This document shows, in pieces, positions 1 to 7,412 of a stretch of 32,187 nucleotides of DNA. Every line of letters begins with the position of its first letter. Position 1 is the stretch's first letter. Below the pieces are notes generated by a model, which was not told the origin of the DNA, ran no database searches, and was given only the letters and a program-made list of their open reading frames with translations. The DNA is from MWAR01 sp036567845. GTDB taxonomy: Bacteria; Muiribacteriota; Ozemobacteria; Ozemobacterales; Ozemobacteraceae. Location: the NCBI GenBank assembly GCA_036567845.1, contig DATCTT010000062.1, positions 1-32,187 of the forward strand, read 5' to 3'. The position numbers and the translations under genes were made by a program.

Positions 1-16
1 CGCCCGGTCACGGGCG
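1..16 (-). terminator. Possible terminator hairpin downstream of the M3 peptidase
   Basis: A perfect 6-bp inverted repeat (CGCCCG / CGGGCG, loop GTCA) lies about 30 nt past the peptidase stop codon at the very edge of the window. Any T-run on the minus strand would fall outside the window, so the call rests on the hairpin and its position only. Confidence 0.35.
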
Positions 17-44
17 GCGCCTCGGTCATTTTAGAGGACGTCCA

Positions 45-1931
45 TTACTTCCCGGGTTCGGCCAGGAGTTTCTCCATCTCATCCATGACGGTGTTCATCT
101 CCTTGATTGCCGCGTTGAACGGCTCGGAGGTGGTCATGTCGACGCCGGCATCTTTCAGCAGGTCGATCGGGTATTTCGCGGAGCCGGAGGAGAGCATCTT
201 CAGGTAGGCTTTGCGGGCCGTCGCCGCCGTCGCTTCCGACCGCATGTTCGAGGCAATCAGCGAAGAGGCTGTGATGCTCGTTGCATACTGATACACATAG
301 AAGTTGTAGTAGAAGTGAGGAATATAGGCCCACTCGATACCATACAGATCCTCGATGTGGCACACGCCCTTCTCGTGACCGTAGTATTCCTTCAGGAGCT
401 TCAGATACAGCTCGGTCAGCTTTTCGCCGGTCAGGGGCTCGCCCTTTTCGGCCATCTCGTGGATGGTCATCTCGAACTCGGCGAACAGGGTCTGGCGGAA
501 CAGCGTGGTGCGCAGTCCATCGAGGTAGCTTCCCAGCAGGAAGAGGCGGGTGGCCTTGTCCTTGGTCTTCTTGAGCATCAGGTGGAGGAGAAGGTTCTCG
601 TTCAGCGTCGAGGCCACTTCCGCCACGAAGGTCTTGTAGTCGTGCGTCGCGTAGGGCTGGTTCTTGTCGGACAGGTAGGTGTGGATCGAGTGACCGAACT
701 CGTGGGCCAGCGTCGAGACTTCCTCATACAGGCCGGTGAAGTTCTGGAGCTGGTAGGGATGAACACCATAGGCCCCGGTGCTGTAGGCGCCGGACTTCTT
801 TCCCGTCGTCGGGATGAAGTCGATCCAACGGTTGTCATAGCCGGTCTTCACGGCGGCAACGTATTCCTCGCCGAGCGGGGCGACGGCTTCGAGAACGAGC
901 GCCATGGCCTCTTCGGGAGTGTATTTCAGCTCGACTTCCTTCACGATCGGGGCATAAAGGTCTTCATAGCCGAGCCGCTCGACGTTCATGATGCGCTTGC
1001 GGAGCTTCAGATACCGGTGGAGAGTGGGCAGGTTCGCATGCACGTCGGCAATCAGCTGCTTGTAGACAGCCACCGGCACGTTCGCGTCGAACAGGGCGGC
1101 TTCGAGGCAGCTGTTGTATTTGCGGATCTCCTTGTTGAAGAGGTGGGTCTTCACATGGCCGCTGAGTGTGGTGCCGAGCGTGCGCTCGAATTTCTTGTAG
1201 CCCTTCCAGAAGGTGCGGAACACCTTCATTCGGTCATCGCGGTTCGCGGCGGCGCGGTAGTTGGTGTAAGCCGAGGCGTCGAGCCGGACACGCTTGCCAT
1301 CCGAGAGAACAGTCTCGGGATACGGCATATCAGCATTCGTGAAGATGCTGTAGGCGCTGCCGGGAGCCTCACTCATCAGGCTCGCCTGGGCGGCGACTTT
1401 CTCTTCGGCGGGCGAGAGCGTGTGGGGCGCATACCGCAGGATATCCTCGAGCCAGGGTTTGTAGGGCGCGAGCTTTGACTCGGCAGCCACGAATCCCATG
1501 ACCTTCTTGGCCCCAAGGGCAAGAATTTCGGGGCGCATGAACGAGATGGCCGATGTGAATTTGACGGCCAAGTCAGACGAGGTCTGCTCCATCTCGCGAG
1601 GCTTCGCCTCGCGGGTGTCCTCATCGCTGCGCATGCTGGCATAGGTCATCAGCTGCACGAGATCTCTGTCGAGGCCCATGATGGTATCGATAGCCGTATA
1701 GAACGACGCGGCGTCCTTGCCCATCTTTCCCTGAAAATCCGCCATTTTCGGAATCCGGGCCGCGATATCCTTCGCCTTCACTGCCCACGCATCGTCTGTA
1801 GGATACAGATCAGTCGTGTTCCATTTCAGCTTTTCGGGAACCTCCGACCGCTCCGTCGCCTCGAGAGCCGATCCCGCCAGCACGTTCACGGCCAGCAAGG
1901 GCAGAAAGAAATACGCCAGGTGTTTTTTCAT
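45..1931 (-). CDS. pepF: Exported oligoendopeptidase F (M3 family zinc peptidase)
   Basis: A 628-residue zinc metallopeptidase that should cleave short peptides. The catalytic motif H-E-F-G-H is at residues 410-414, and the expected third zinc ligand, Glu 438, lies in the following V-A-E-V-A-S segment. Length and the full-length M3 layout (mostly helical N-terminal half, catalytic domain in the C-terminal third) fit the PepF family, usually about 600 residues. Unlike most cytosolic PepF proteins, it begins with a Lys-Lys, hydrophobic stretch and Ala-rich end (residues 1-25) that look like a signal peptide, so it probably works in the periplasm. The start is supported by an AAGGAG site just upstream. 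It is transcribed alone, divergently from the alarmone hydrolase gene, from a good sigma70-type promoter. The family is very secure; the location is inferred. Confidence 0.94.
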   Translation of the reverse strand: MKKHLAYFFLPLLAVNVLAGSALEATERSEVPEKLKWNTTDLYPTDDAWAVKAKDIAARIPKMADFQGKMGKDAASFYTAIDTIMGLDRDLVQLMTYASMRSDEDTREAKPREMEQTSSDLAVKFTSAISFMRPEILALGAKKVMGFVAAESKLAPYKPWLEDILRYAPHTLSPAEEKVAAQASLMSEAPGSAYSIFTNADMPYPETVLSDGKRVRLDASAYTNYRAAANRDDRMKVFRTFWKGYKKFERTLGTTLSGHVKTHLFNKEIRKYNSCLEAALFDANVPVAVYKQLIADVHANLPTLHRYLKLRKRIMNVERLGYEDLYAPIVKEVELKYTPEEAMALVLEAVAPLGEEYVAAVKTGYDNRWIDFIPTTGKKSGAYSTGAYGVHPYQLQNFTGLYEEVSTLAHEFGHSIHTYLSDKNQPYATHDYKTFVAEVASTLNENLLLHLMLKKTKDKATRLFLLGSYLDGLRTTLFRQTLFAEFEMTIHEMAEKGEPLTGEKLTELYLKLLKEYYGHEKGVCHIEDLYGIEWAYIPHFYYNFYVYQYATSITASSLIASNMRSEATAATARKAYLKMLSSGSAKYPIDLLKDAGVDMTTSEPFNAAIKEMNTVMDEMEKLLAEPGK

Positions 1932-1973
1932 GGTTGCTCCTTCTCCTTATGGTTGTCGCAAAACAACCCCGAT

Positions 1974-2002
1974 ATCATAGATTCGGAGCTGATCCGAGGC
2001 AA
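1974..2002 (-). promoter_or_regulatory. Sigma70-type promoter for the M3 peptidase gene
   Basis: Read on the minus strand, a -35 box TTGCCT and a -10 box TATGAT are separated by 17 nt. They end about 40 nt upstream of the start codon. Both boxes match consensus well (4/6 and 5/6), and the site is in the divergent intergenic gap where a promoter is needed. Confidence 0.5.
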
Positions 2003-2026
2003 CTTTTTTTCACGCCAGCCACCGGC

Positions 2027-2056
2027 TGGACAGAGACCGTAGAGATCCACTAGACT
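2027..2056 (+). promoter_or_regulatory. Possible promoter for the alarmone hydrolase gene
   Basis: TGGACA (5/6 to the -35 consensus) and TAGACT (4/6 to the -10 consensus) are separated by 18 nt, about 60 nt upstream of the start at 2116. The match is moderate and no experimental support is available. Confidence 0.3.
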
Positions 2057-2115
2057 CGGATGGCAACCACCGGAAATCCGCGGGTGGTGCTGCAAGCCAG
2101 CATCGGGAGGAGCTC

Positions 2116-2664
2116 ATGATCCAGGGCAGGCATCCGCTGGGCAGTTTCGTGAAGGCCCTTTCGTTCGCTTCGGAAAAGCATCGGAATCAGCGTCGCAAGG
2201 ATGCCGATGCATCCCCGTACATCAACCACCCGATCGCGCTCACGAATGTTCTCGTCAACGAAGGGAACATCCGGGACGAAGCCGTTTTACTCGCCGCTCT
2301 TCTCCATGACACCATCGAAGATACAGAAACGACGGCAGACGAGCTGCGGGAGAAGTTCGGCGAGGAAATCACGGCAATCGTCCTGGATGTCACGGACGAC
2401 AAGTCGCTCGACAAGCAGGCCCGCAAACAGAAGCAGATTGAGCATGCCCCGCATATCCGGCCGGGGGCGAAGCTGGTGAAGCTAGCCGACAAGATCTGCA
2501 ACCTGCGCGACGTGCTGGCCTCGCCGCCGACAGGCTGGTCGGCCAAACGGCGGCAGGAGTATTTCGAATGGGCCGCTCGTGTTGTCGATGGCCTGCGCGG
2601 AACGCACGCCGGCCTCGAAGCTATCTTTGACGCGCTTTACGCGCGGCGCAGCGAGCTCATCTGA
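2116..2664 (+). CDS. Small HD-domain (p)ppGpp hydrolase, MESH1 type
   Basis: A 182-residue stand-alone HD phosphohydrolase resembling the hydrolase half of SpoT/Rel and the metazoan-type enzyme MESH1. Residues that should bind the metal and act on the 3'-pyrophosphate are visible: His 38 (I-N-H-P), His 64-Asp 65, Glu 68-Asp 69 (H-D-T-I-E-D) and Asp 125 (L-A-D-K-I-C-N-L-R-D). From memory, human MESH1 has the same ligands at 35, 61, 62 and 122, a constant offset of three. There is no synthetase, TGS or ACT domain, so it should only degrade alarmones, although MESH1 homologues also have NADPH phosphatase activity. The start follows GGGAGG with 5 nt spacing. It is monocistronic, ending in a shared bidirectional terminator. 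Substrate in vivo is inferred. Confidence 0.9.
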   Translation: MIQGRHPLGSFVKALSFASEKHRNQRRKDADASPYINHPIALTNVLVNEGNIRDEAVLLAALLHDTIEDTETTADELREKFGEEITAIVLDVTDDKSLDKQARKQKQIEHAPHIRPGAKLVKLADKICNLRDVLASPPTGWSAKRRQEYFEWAARVVDGLRGTHAGLEAIFDALYARRSELI

Positions 2665-2732
2665 ACCCGGACTCCGCCGGATCAGGCTCGCATGAGGTGG
2701 AAACCAAACCGACAAGAGCGATGAAACGCCAT

Positions 2733-2761
2733 AAAAAAAGCCCCCGTGAGGGGGCTTTTTT
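2733..2761. terminator. Bidirectional intrinsic terminator between the alarmone hydrolase and cold-shock genes
   Basis: A 6-bp GC stem (GCCCCC / GGGGGC) with loop GTGA is flanked by seven A on the left and six T on the right. It can therefore stop transcripts from both convergent genes. It lies 68 nt after one stop codon and 13 nt after the other. Confidence 0.92.
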
Positions 2762-2774
2762 GAAGATCGGCTGA

Positions 2775-2978
2775 TTACATCTTGTTGACGTTGATCGCCT
2801 GCGGACCCTTGGGGCCGCTCTCGATGTCGAACTGGACAGCCTGGCCTTCGGCCAGAGTCTTGAAGCCGGTTCCGGCGATCGACCGGTGATGGACGAAAGC
2901 GTCTTTTTCGCCGTTCTCACGAGTGATGAAGCCGTAACCCTTGTCTTCGTTGAACCATTTCACAGTACCGCGTTCCAT
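2775..2978 (-). CDS. Cold-shock domain protein (CspA family)
   Basis: A 67-residue single cold-shock domain that binds single-stranded RNA and DNA. Both RNP motifs are visible: K-G-Y-G-F-I (RNP1, about residues 13-18) and V-F-V-H-H-like D-A-F-V-H-H (RNP2, about residues 27-32). The N-terminal G-T-V-K-W-F-N is diagnostic. GGAGGT sits 6 nt before the ATG. Transcription probably starts near 3092 from an extended -10 promoter, giving a leader of about 110 nt, the length range in which other csp mRNAs carry a temperature-responsive structure. Whether this copy is cold-induced or constitutive cannot be told from the sequence. Confidence 0.97.
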   Translation of the reverse strand: MERGTVKWFNEDKGYGFITRENGEKDAFVHHRSIAGTGFKTLAEGQAVQFDIESGPKGPQAINVNKM

Positions 2979-3098
2979 GTTGGAACCTCCTGAAGAACTT
3001 CTCCGAACCCGACACCCACAGCAAGAGGCCCAAAATGGCTTACAAATGCAAAACCACTACTGCGTACCTTACGAGGATGAATCTATCGAAGTGATTTT

Positions 3099-3107
3099 AT
3101 TATAGCA
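3099..3107 (-). promoter_or_regulatory. Extended -10 promoter of the cold-shock gene
   Basis: On the minus strand the sequence reads TGCTATAAT, a perfect TATAAT preceded by the TGn extension. No good -35 box is present 16-18 nt upstream, which is typical of extended -10 promoters. The predicted start near 3092 leaves a leader of about 110 nt before the ATG at 2978. Confidence 0.6.
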
Positions 3108-3157
3108 CGTATTCATATCATACGCGAGGATTATTATTTCCAGCCCCGGAAGCTCGA

Positions 3158-3644
3158 TCAGCGAGTCGTTTCGGTGCTCCCGGCCCCCTGACGCGCCTGC
3201 TTTCCCTGATGCCGCTGGGATTCGGCCGGCCGACCAGTCAGCCGGGAAAGTTTCGCCCGGGCCTCGGGATACTTGGGTTTGAGGCGCAGGGCTTCATTCA
3301 GCGCCTTGACGGCCTCATCGGTCTTCCCCATCTGGACGAACAGATCCGCAAGCCACACATGCAAATCCGGGAAGCCGGAGTGTCTCTCGAGATACCGGCA
3401 ATGCAACTCGGCAAGGTTGCGAGATTGATCCAGCCCACTCTGAACGACGAGTTGAGCTCGAGAGCCCGCCGGAAAGCCTTCTGGGCATCGCCAAAATGAC
3501 GAACAGATCACGCCTCCGGTCGCCTTCCTGGAAGACGATATTGCCGCGGCGTATCTCTTCGCGGGATAGCATGGCTTGGAGTTCCTGGATTTCCTCCGGG
3601 GAGAGGAGCTGAACCTTGCCCGGAGATTTCGGCAGCGGTACCAT
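3158..3644 (-). pseudogene. TPR-repeat gene broken by two frameshifts
   Basis: Three reading frames must be joined to recover one protein of about 162 residues. Frame one starts at 3644 and is sensible to about 3490 (ending L-F-V-I-L-A). Frame two runs from about 3489 to 3419 and holds an A-Q-K-A-F-R-R-A-L-E-L-N helix typical of tetratricopeptide repeats. Frame three runs from about 3418 to the stop at 3158 and holds another clear TPR (G-K-T-D-E-A-V-K-A-L-N-E-A-L-R-L-K-P). The first segment contains G-N-I-V-F-Q-E-G-D, which could be the first half of a TPR or the start of a cyclic-nucleotide-binding fold. Either the gene has decayed or the assembly has two indels. There is no convincing ribosome site at 3644. 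It is divergent from the zinc-ribbon gene. Confidence 0.7.
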
Positions 3645-3673
3645 GACGGCGAATCCATACCGGGGGTGACACG

Positions 3674-4735
3674 ATGAGGCATGCTTGGCGGGTTATGGCC
3701 CTCTTCTGGCTTCTGGCCACCGGCACCGCGGCCGGATTTCCCTGCGGCTCCTGCGGCACCGAGCTCACGGACGGCAGCCGTTTCTGCAATGTCTGTGGGG
3801 CCGCTCAGCAGTCCCAAGCTCGTCCCGCCGGGAAATCCACGTGGCTTCCCGTCACCAGGCCCGTCACCAGGCCGGCACAGGCGGCAGGCTTCTTGACGAA
3901 CGCCCAGTTCCTGAAAATCCTGGCCCCTCTCGAGGCCCATGAACCCAGCCTTCTCCCGAAGAACCTCGGCTCACCCCAGGTTCCCCCGCTGATCCAGCGC
4001 ACCCTCATCCCGGGCTGCGAGACCATCCGGCGCAACCTCGCAAGCCGCCGCATCACCCTCACCCGCGCCCAGGCCAGAATATTATCATTATATAACGATA
4101 GATATTCCGCAATTCTGGCTTGGGCGACAACGCTGGGAAGCGAGCGGGAGCTGCTGTATCCCCGAATCGAGCGTCTGGCCTGCATGCAGGCGGCGCTTCT
4201 GGCCGCACCTGACGAGAACGGACTCGCCGCGGTCACGGCTGCCGAAGCCGTGTATGCCATGGAAGAGCAGCACCTGGTCGAACGGAATGAGCTGATGAAG
4301 CCCGGCGCCGGCTTCGAAAATCCCGGCATCGCCTACCAGATCCGCCGTCCGGCCGGGCCGGCGGCGTCACCGACGGTTACGTTCACCCTGCTGATGGCCA
4401 CCGCGGGCCGGAAAATCGGGGAACGCATGCAGGTGAAAGGGTATTCCGGCGAACCGCTGGGAAAGCTCACGTTCGTCGACGAGGGCGGAAGCGTCCGGCG
4501 CTACGCTGGGAGCCTGCCACGATCCGCGTTCACCCGGGCGACTGGGGGCCAGATCACGGTCGAGTATGTGGTGCGCACGAACTTCTCGACCTCCTGGAAG
4601 CAGGAACGGCTGCGGTTGCATCTGCTGCCGTCCCTCCGCCCCGACGACCTGACCGGGTTCGAGGTTGAAGCGCTGTATGGCACTACCCCGGAAGTCACGC
4701 GGCAGCGGTTCCTGCAAAGCCTCGGCCGATACTGA
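3674..4735 (+). CDS. Exported protein with N-terminal zinc ribbon
   Basis: A 353-residue protein of unknown function. Residues 1-21 form a signal peptide ending A-A-G. The mature N-terminus immediately carries a four-cysteine zinc ribbon, C-G-S-C-G then C-N-V-C-G (about residues 24-43). A short linker with a duplicated V-T-R-P follows, then a helical region (about 75-200) and a C-terminal beta-rich part (about 235-340) that I do not recognise. GGGGTGA lies a few bases before the ATG. The SH3 gene follows 55 nt downstream and the two are probably cotranscribed. A possible promoter (TTGCCC, 17 nt, TACCAT) overlaps the start of the neighbouring broken gene at 3616-3644. Zinc ribbons of this kind are normally cytosolic, so export is unusual; the alternative is an uncleaved N-terminal membrane anchor. 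Confidence 0.82.
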   Translation: MRHAWRVMALFWLLATGTAAGFPCGSCGTELTDGSRFCNVCGAAQQSQARPAGKSTWLPVTRPVTRPAQAAGFLTNAQFLKILAPLEAHEPSLLPKNLGSPQVPPLIQRTLIPGCETIRRNLASRRITLTRAQARILSLYNDRYSAILAWATTLGSERELLYPRIERLACMQAALLAAPDENGLAAVTAAEAVYAMEEQHLVERNELMKPGAGFENPGIAYQIRRPAGPAASPTVTFTLLMATAGRKIGERMQVKGYSGEPLGKLTFVDEGGSVRRYAGSLPRSAFTRATGGQITVEYVVRTNFSTSWKQERLRLHLLPSLRPDDLTGFEVEALYGTTPEVTRQRFLQSLGRY

Positions 4736-4790
4736 ACCATCACGCCGCCCATGATGGCCGGCGGTACGAGAACGAAGACGGGAGGATGAA

Positions 4791-5819
4791 ATGAAGGGTG
4801 GCAGATGGATGCGATATATGGCAGTCGCGGGGGGTATCACAGCGGTTCTCCTGTCTTGCGGAACGGCGTTCGGATCAGTGGCAACGGCCCTGTACATCAG
4901 GGCTGTTTTCGACCTTGCCGACGGCACGACGGAGACGGGATACTGCGAGGTATGGAACGGCGGCGAATACCAGCCCGTTCAGAAGCGGGGCCGCGTGACA
5001 GCCCCCTCCGGCGTCAACCTGCGGGAAAAGGCCGACGCCCGGTCGACCGCCCTGAAAAAACTCCCCCGGGATACCGAGGTGACCGTTCTCTCCACGGATG
5101 GCGAGCCGGTCGAGATCGAGGGGAACAAAGCCCCATGGTATCAGGTGCGGAGCGGTGATCTCGAAGGATACGTCTTCGGCGGCTTCATCCGGATCGATGA
5201 AACCCTGGCGCCGGGCTCCTACACCTACCGGCCCATTGACGCCGACCCGTCCGCCACGCCCAGACCTCTCACCGGCGAGGTGCTCATGAATACCGTCATC
5301 CGCCCCGGTGCCGCGGATCCGGAGATCTCACGGAAGGCGCTGGACATCTACCGGAACATACACCGGCTGAAGTATCTGCCCGAGCGAAAGGAAAACGCCG
5401 CTGGCGATGCGATCGAACGGATCGCGCGATTCGGCTCTACCGCCTCAGACACCATCGGACTTGCCTGGGCGGATATCCGGTCGGTCCGGATTCTCGATCT
5501 CATCGAGGGGGATATCGCCCCGATCATCGAGGTGAGTTCCGCCGAGGCGGCCATGCTGGAAAAGCCTTCGCTAGCCTGCTACGCCGTCGAACGGTATCCG
5601 GAAGGCGTTGTGTCGCTGATAAGTTATAACGGCGCGTATACATCTCCCGGGCAACTGGAAACGCTTTTGCGATCGTTTCTGAAGGGAAAAACCACCGACA
5701 CCGCCCCCGCGGATGCCGAGTGGTGGTATCCGGTCTACGACGCCGCGATCGAGCGGGAGTTCCGTGCCAAGGCGCTTCCCGACAAGGTCATTCTCCTGAT
5801 CTATCACGTTCCGGATTGA
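4791..5819 (+). CDS. Exported SH3b-domain protein
   Basis: A 342-residue protein with an N-terminal hydrophobic export signal (residues 7-26). An L-L-S-C near its end could make it a lipoprotein, though the lipobox is weak. A bacterial SH3 domain follows at about residues 65-120, with the usual G-V-N-L-R-E-K-A-D-A-R-S start, W-Y-Q-V centre and G-Y-V-F-G-G-F end. Such domains usually bind cell-wall peptides or proteins. The C-terminal 200 residues (an acidic, helical region followed by beta strands) match nothing I know. GGAGG lies 5 nt before the ATG. It sits directly downstream of the exported zinc-ribbon gene and probably shares its mRNA, so both may act in the envelope. Function is inferred from the SH3 domain only. 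Confidence 0.85.
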   Translation: MKGGRWMRYMAVAGGITAVLLSCGTAFGSVATALYIRAVFDLADGTTETGYCEVWNGGEYQPVQKRGRVTAPSGVNLREKADARSTALKKLPRDTEVTVLSTDGEPVEIEGNKAPWYQVRSGDLEGYVFGGFIRIDETLAPGSYTYRPIDADPSATPRPLTGEVLMNTVIRPGAADPEISRKALDIYRNIHRLKYLPERKENAAGDAIERIARFGSTASDTIGLAWADIRSVRILDLIEGDIAPIIEVSSAEAAMLEKPSLACYAVERYPEGVVSLISYNGAYTSPGQLETLLRSFLKGKTTDTAPADAEWWYPVYDAAIEREFRAKALPDKVILLIYHVPD

Positions 5820-5854
5820 ACCCACCGCCCGCAGTCATCGCAAGCCTGGGATCC

Positions 5855-6661
5855 TCACCGAAGGGTGGTGCCGGAAGAGGCTGTCTTCGAGGCCGTTTCC
5901 AACGCGGCCGCGAGGGTCGACAGATCGGCGAGGGTCGCGGCATCCTGGTCGGGGCGCCATTCGATACGGCCGACATACGCGGCCCCCTGATACAGCCGGG
6001 TATCGACCGAAAGGGTCACCTCGGCCTTCAGAGGCCCGATCAGGCCGATCTCGCCCCCGGGTCCGGCCATTCGCACGAGCACCTCGGCGCGTTCGAAGAT
6101 CTGGGTCCGGATGGTGCCAAGCCGGATCGGCAGCAGATCCACGAAATGGCTGAGACTGCGGTATCCAGCGACCACCTGCACCGCGATGGCGCATCGGCCC
6201 GTCTCGCCAGCCCGCTTCTGGAGCAGTTCATAGGGGTCGGATGCGGAGGTAAGGGATTCGAGACGCGGAATAACGACCAGACCGGGAATGGATTCGGATG
6301 CCGTGATTTCGCGTGAATATGCCCGGGAGACCAGGTCTGCAAGATCGGCGCGGAACGTGTCCGTCGCCGCATCGATCCCAAGCAGAATCACCGACGAGGC
6401 GTTCTGAAACCAGGGAAATCCGGCCGAAGCCGAGGCGAGCCGCTCCGGGAGACGCTCGAGCAGGAGTCGTGCTGCGAGGACGGGAAGGCGGTCCCCCCCC
6501 TCTTCCAGGCCGGTCAGCGACCACTGGTGTGAAAACGAGTTACAGGCCAGGGCGGCGGAACTGCCGGCGCTCAGCAAGGCCAACAGTAGAGCAGCCAGAA
6601 AGAATACTCCGGATCCTGGCTTGCGCGGCCGATTCAGACGTTCGCACGGCATGGTCAGCAT
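5855..6661 (-). CDS. Exported protein of unknown function, last gene of the pseudopilin operon
   Basis: A 268-residue protein with a long N-terminal export signal (charged residues to about 17, hydrophobic to about 38, then S-A-A-L-A-C). Cleavage before that Cys is plausible; a lipoprotein is less likely because the -3 position is not Leu. The rest is alpha/beta with repeated hydrophobic strands and no domain I recognise. It begins 6 nt after the stop of the PilW-like gene without its own ribosome site, so it is likely translationally coupled and belongs to the pilin operon. ATG 6652 is an alternative start. Its end converges with the SH3 gene (35 nt gap) with no obvious hairpin between. Confidence 0.75.
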   Translation of the reverse strand: MLTMPCERLNRPRKPGSGVFFLAALLLALLSAGSSAALACNSFSHQWSLTGLEEGGDRLPVLAARLLLERLPERLASASAGFPWFQNASSVILLGIDAATDTFRADLADLVSRAYSREITASESIPGLVVIPRLESLTSASDPYELLQKRAGETGRCAIAVQVVAGYRSLSHFVDLLPIRLGTIRTQIFERAEVLVRMAGPGGEIGLIGPLKAEVTLSVDTRLYQGAAYVGRIEWRPDQDAATLADLSTLAAALETASKTASSGTTLR

Positions 6662-6667
6662 GATGGC

Positions 6668-7375
6668 TCAGAAGGGGGAGATCGCGTGATCGGGCAGCAG
6701 CAGCTTGCAGACGCAGGCTTCCCTGACCCAGGCCTGCTGCGGTTTTCCATTGAGATACCGGCGCATCTGGACGATGACTTCCACGATCGTGCCGTCGACC
6801 GTCTGCCGGGTGTTGATCCGCATCGATTCAACGTCCTGAAGCTGTTCGAAGAACTCGACGGAGGCCGCGTCGGGCTCGAATCTGCCGCCCACGGGCATCG
6901 ATTTGGGGGCGGCGAGCGGGGTGTTGTAGGCCGTCTCATCCGTCGTCCGGCGCAGCGTGAGAGTTCGGTTCTGGCACAGGAGGCTGATGCCGGACCATTT
7001 TCCGCGGGTTTCCGGAATGTTGAGATTTGCCTGCGCAGCCGTATACGGCTTCGTGATCGAGAACCACAGGACCGCTGTCGGCGCCGTCGTGCCACAGTCG
7101 CTCTCGGTGTTCCACCAAAGTCTGTTGATGAAAACGGGCATCTGCTCAGGTGTTCCAGCATCGCCCTGGATTTGGACGGCGTAATTCGCCTTTTCGAGGT
7201 TCTCCTTGAGCCGCGTCAGGAAGACCTGGGCGCGCTTCTGGGACTGGATGCGCCAGTTCCCGGTGTTGAACGACTCACTGCCACCGCGAAACGCCATCAT
7301 GACGCCCGTCAGCAGCAGACCGAGCAGCCCGGCGGAAACCAGGACTTCGACCAGGGTGAACCCTCGTGTTTTCAT
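6668..7375 (-). CDS. Type IV prepilin-like protein, PilW/PulJ class
   Basis: A 235-residue minor pseudopilin. The prepilin peptidase motif is at the very N-terminus: M-K-T-R-G, then F-T-L-V-E with Glu at +5, followed by a hydrophobic helix to about residue 26. The large beta-rich C-terminal domain and length fit the PilW/PulJ class of minor pilins rather than a major pilin of about 150 residues. I chose ATG 7375 because it puts the motif at the N-terminus and is preceded by AAAGGTG; an in-frame upstream start would add an unlikely 22-residue leader. It lies 37 nt after the PilX-like gene in the same operon. Role: probably part of the initiating tip complex of a type IV pilus or type II-like pseudopilus. 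Confidence 0.9.
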   Translation of the reverse strand: MKTRGFTLVEVLVSAGLLGLLLTGVMMAFRGGSESFNTGNWRIQSQKRAQVFLTRLKENLEKANYAVQIQGDAGTPEQMPVFINRLWWNTESDCGTTAPTAVLWFSITKPYTAAQANLNIPETRGKWSGISLLCQNRTLTLRRTTDETAYNTPLAAPKSMPVGGRFEPDAASVEFFEQLQDVESMRINTRQTVDGTIVEVIVQMRRYLNGKPQQAWVREACVCKLLLPDHAISPF

Positions 7376-7412
7376 CGGACAGGCACCTTTCGGCAGGCGG
7401 AGACGGACGGGA

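Noticed and set aside
315..1478. Open frame of 387 codons antisense to the M3 peptidase
   Set aside because: The peptidase has its catalytic motif and full length; the antisense product is a mirror of its codon use.
2740..2755. CRISPR-like or repeat unit
   Set aside because: The inverted repeat between the alarmone hydrolase and cold-shock genes occurs once and is flanked by A and T runs, which identifies it as a terminator.
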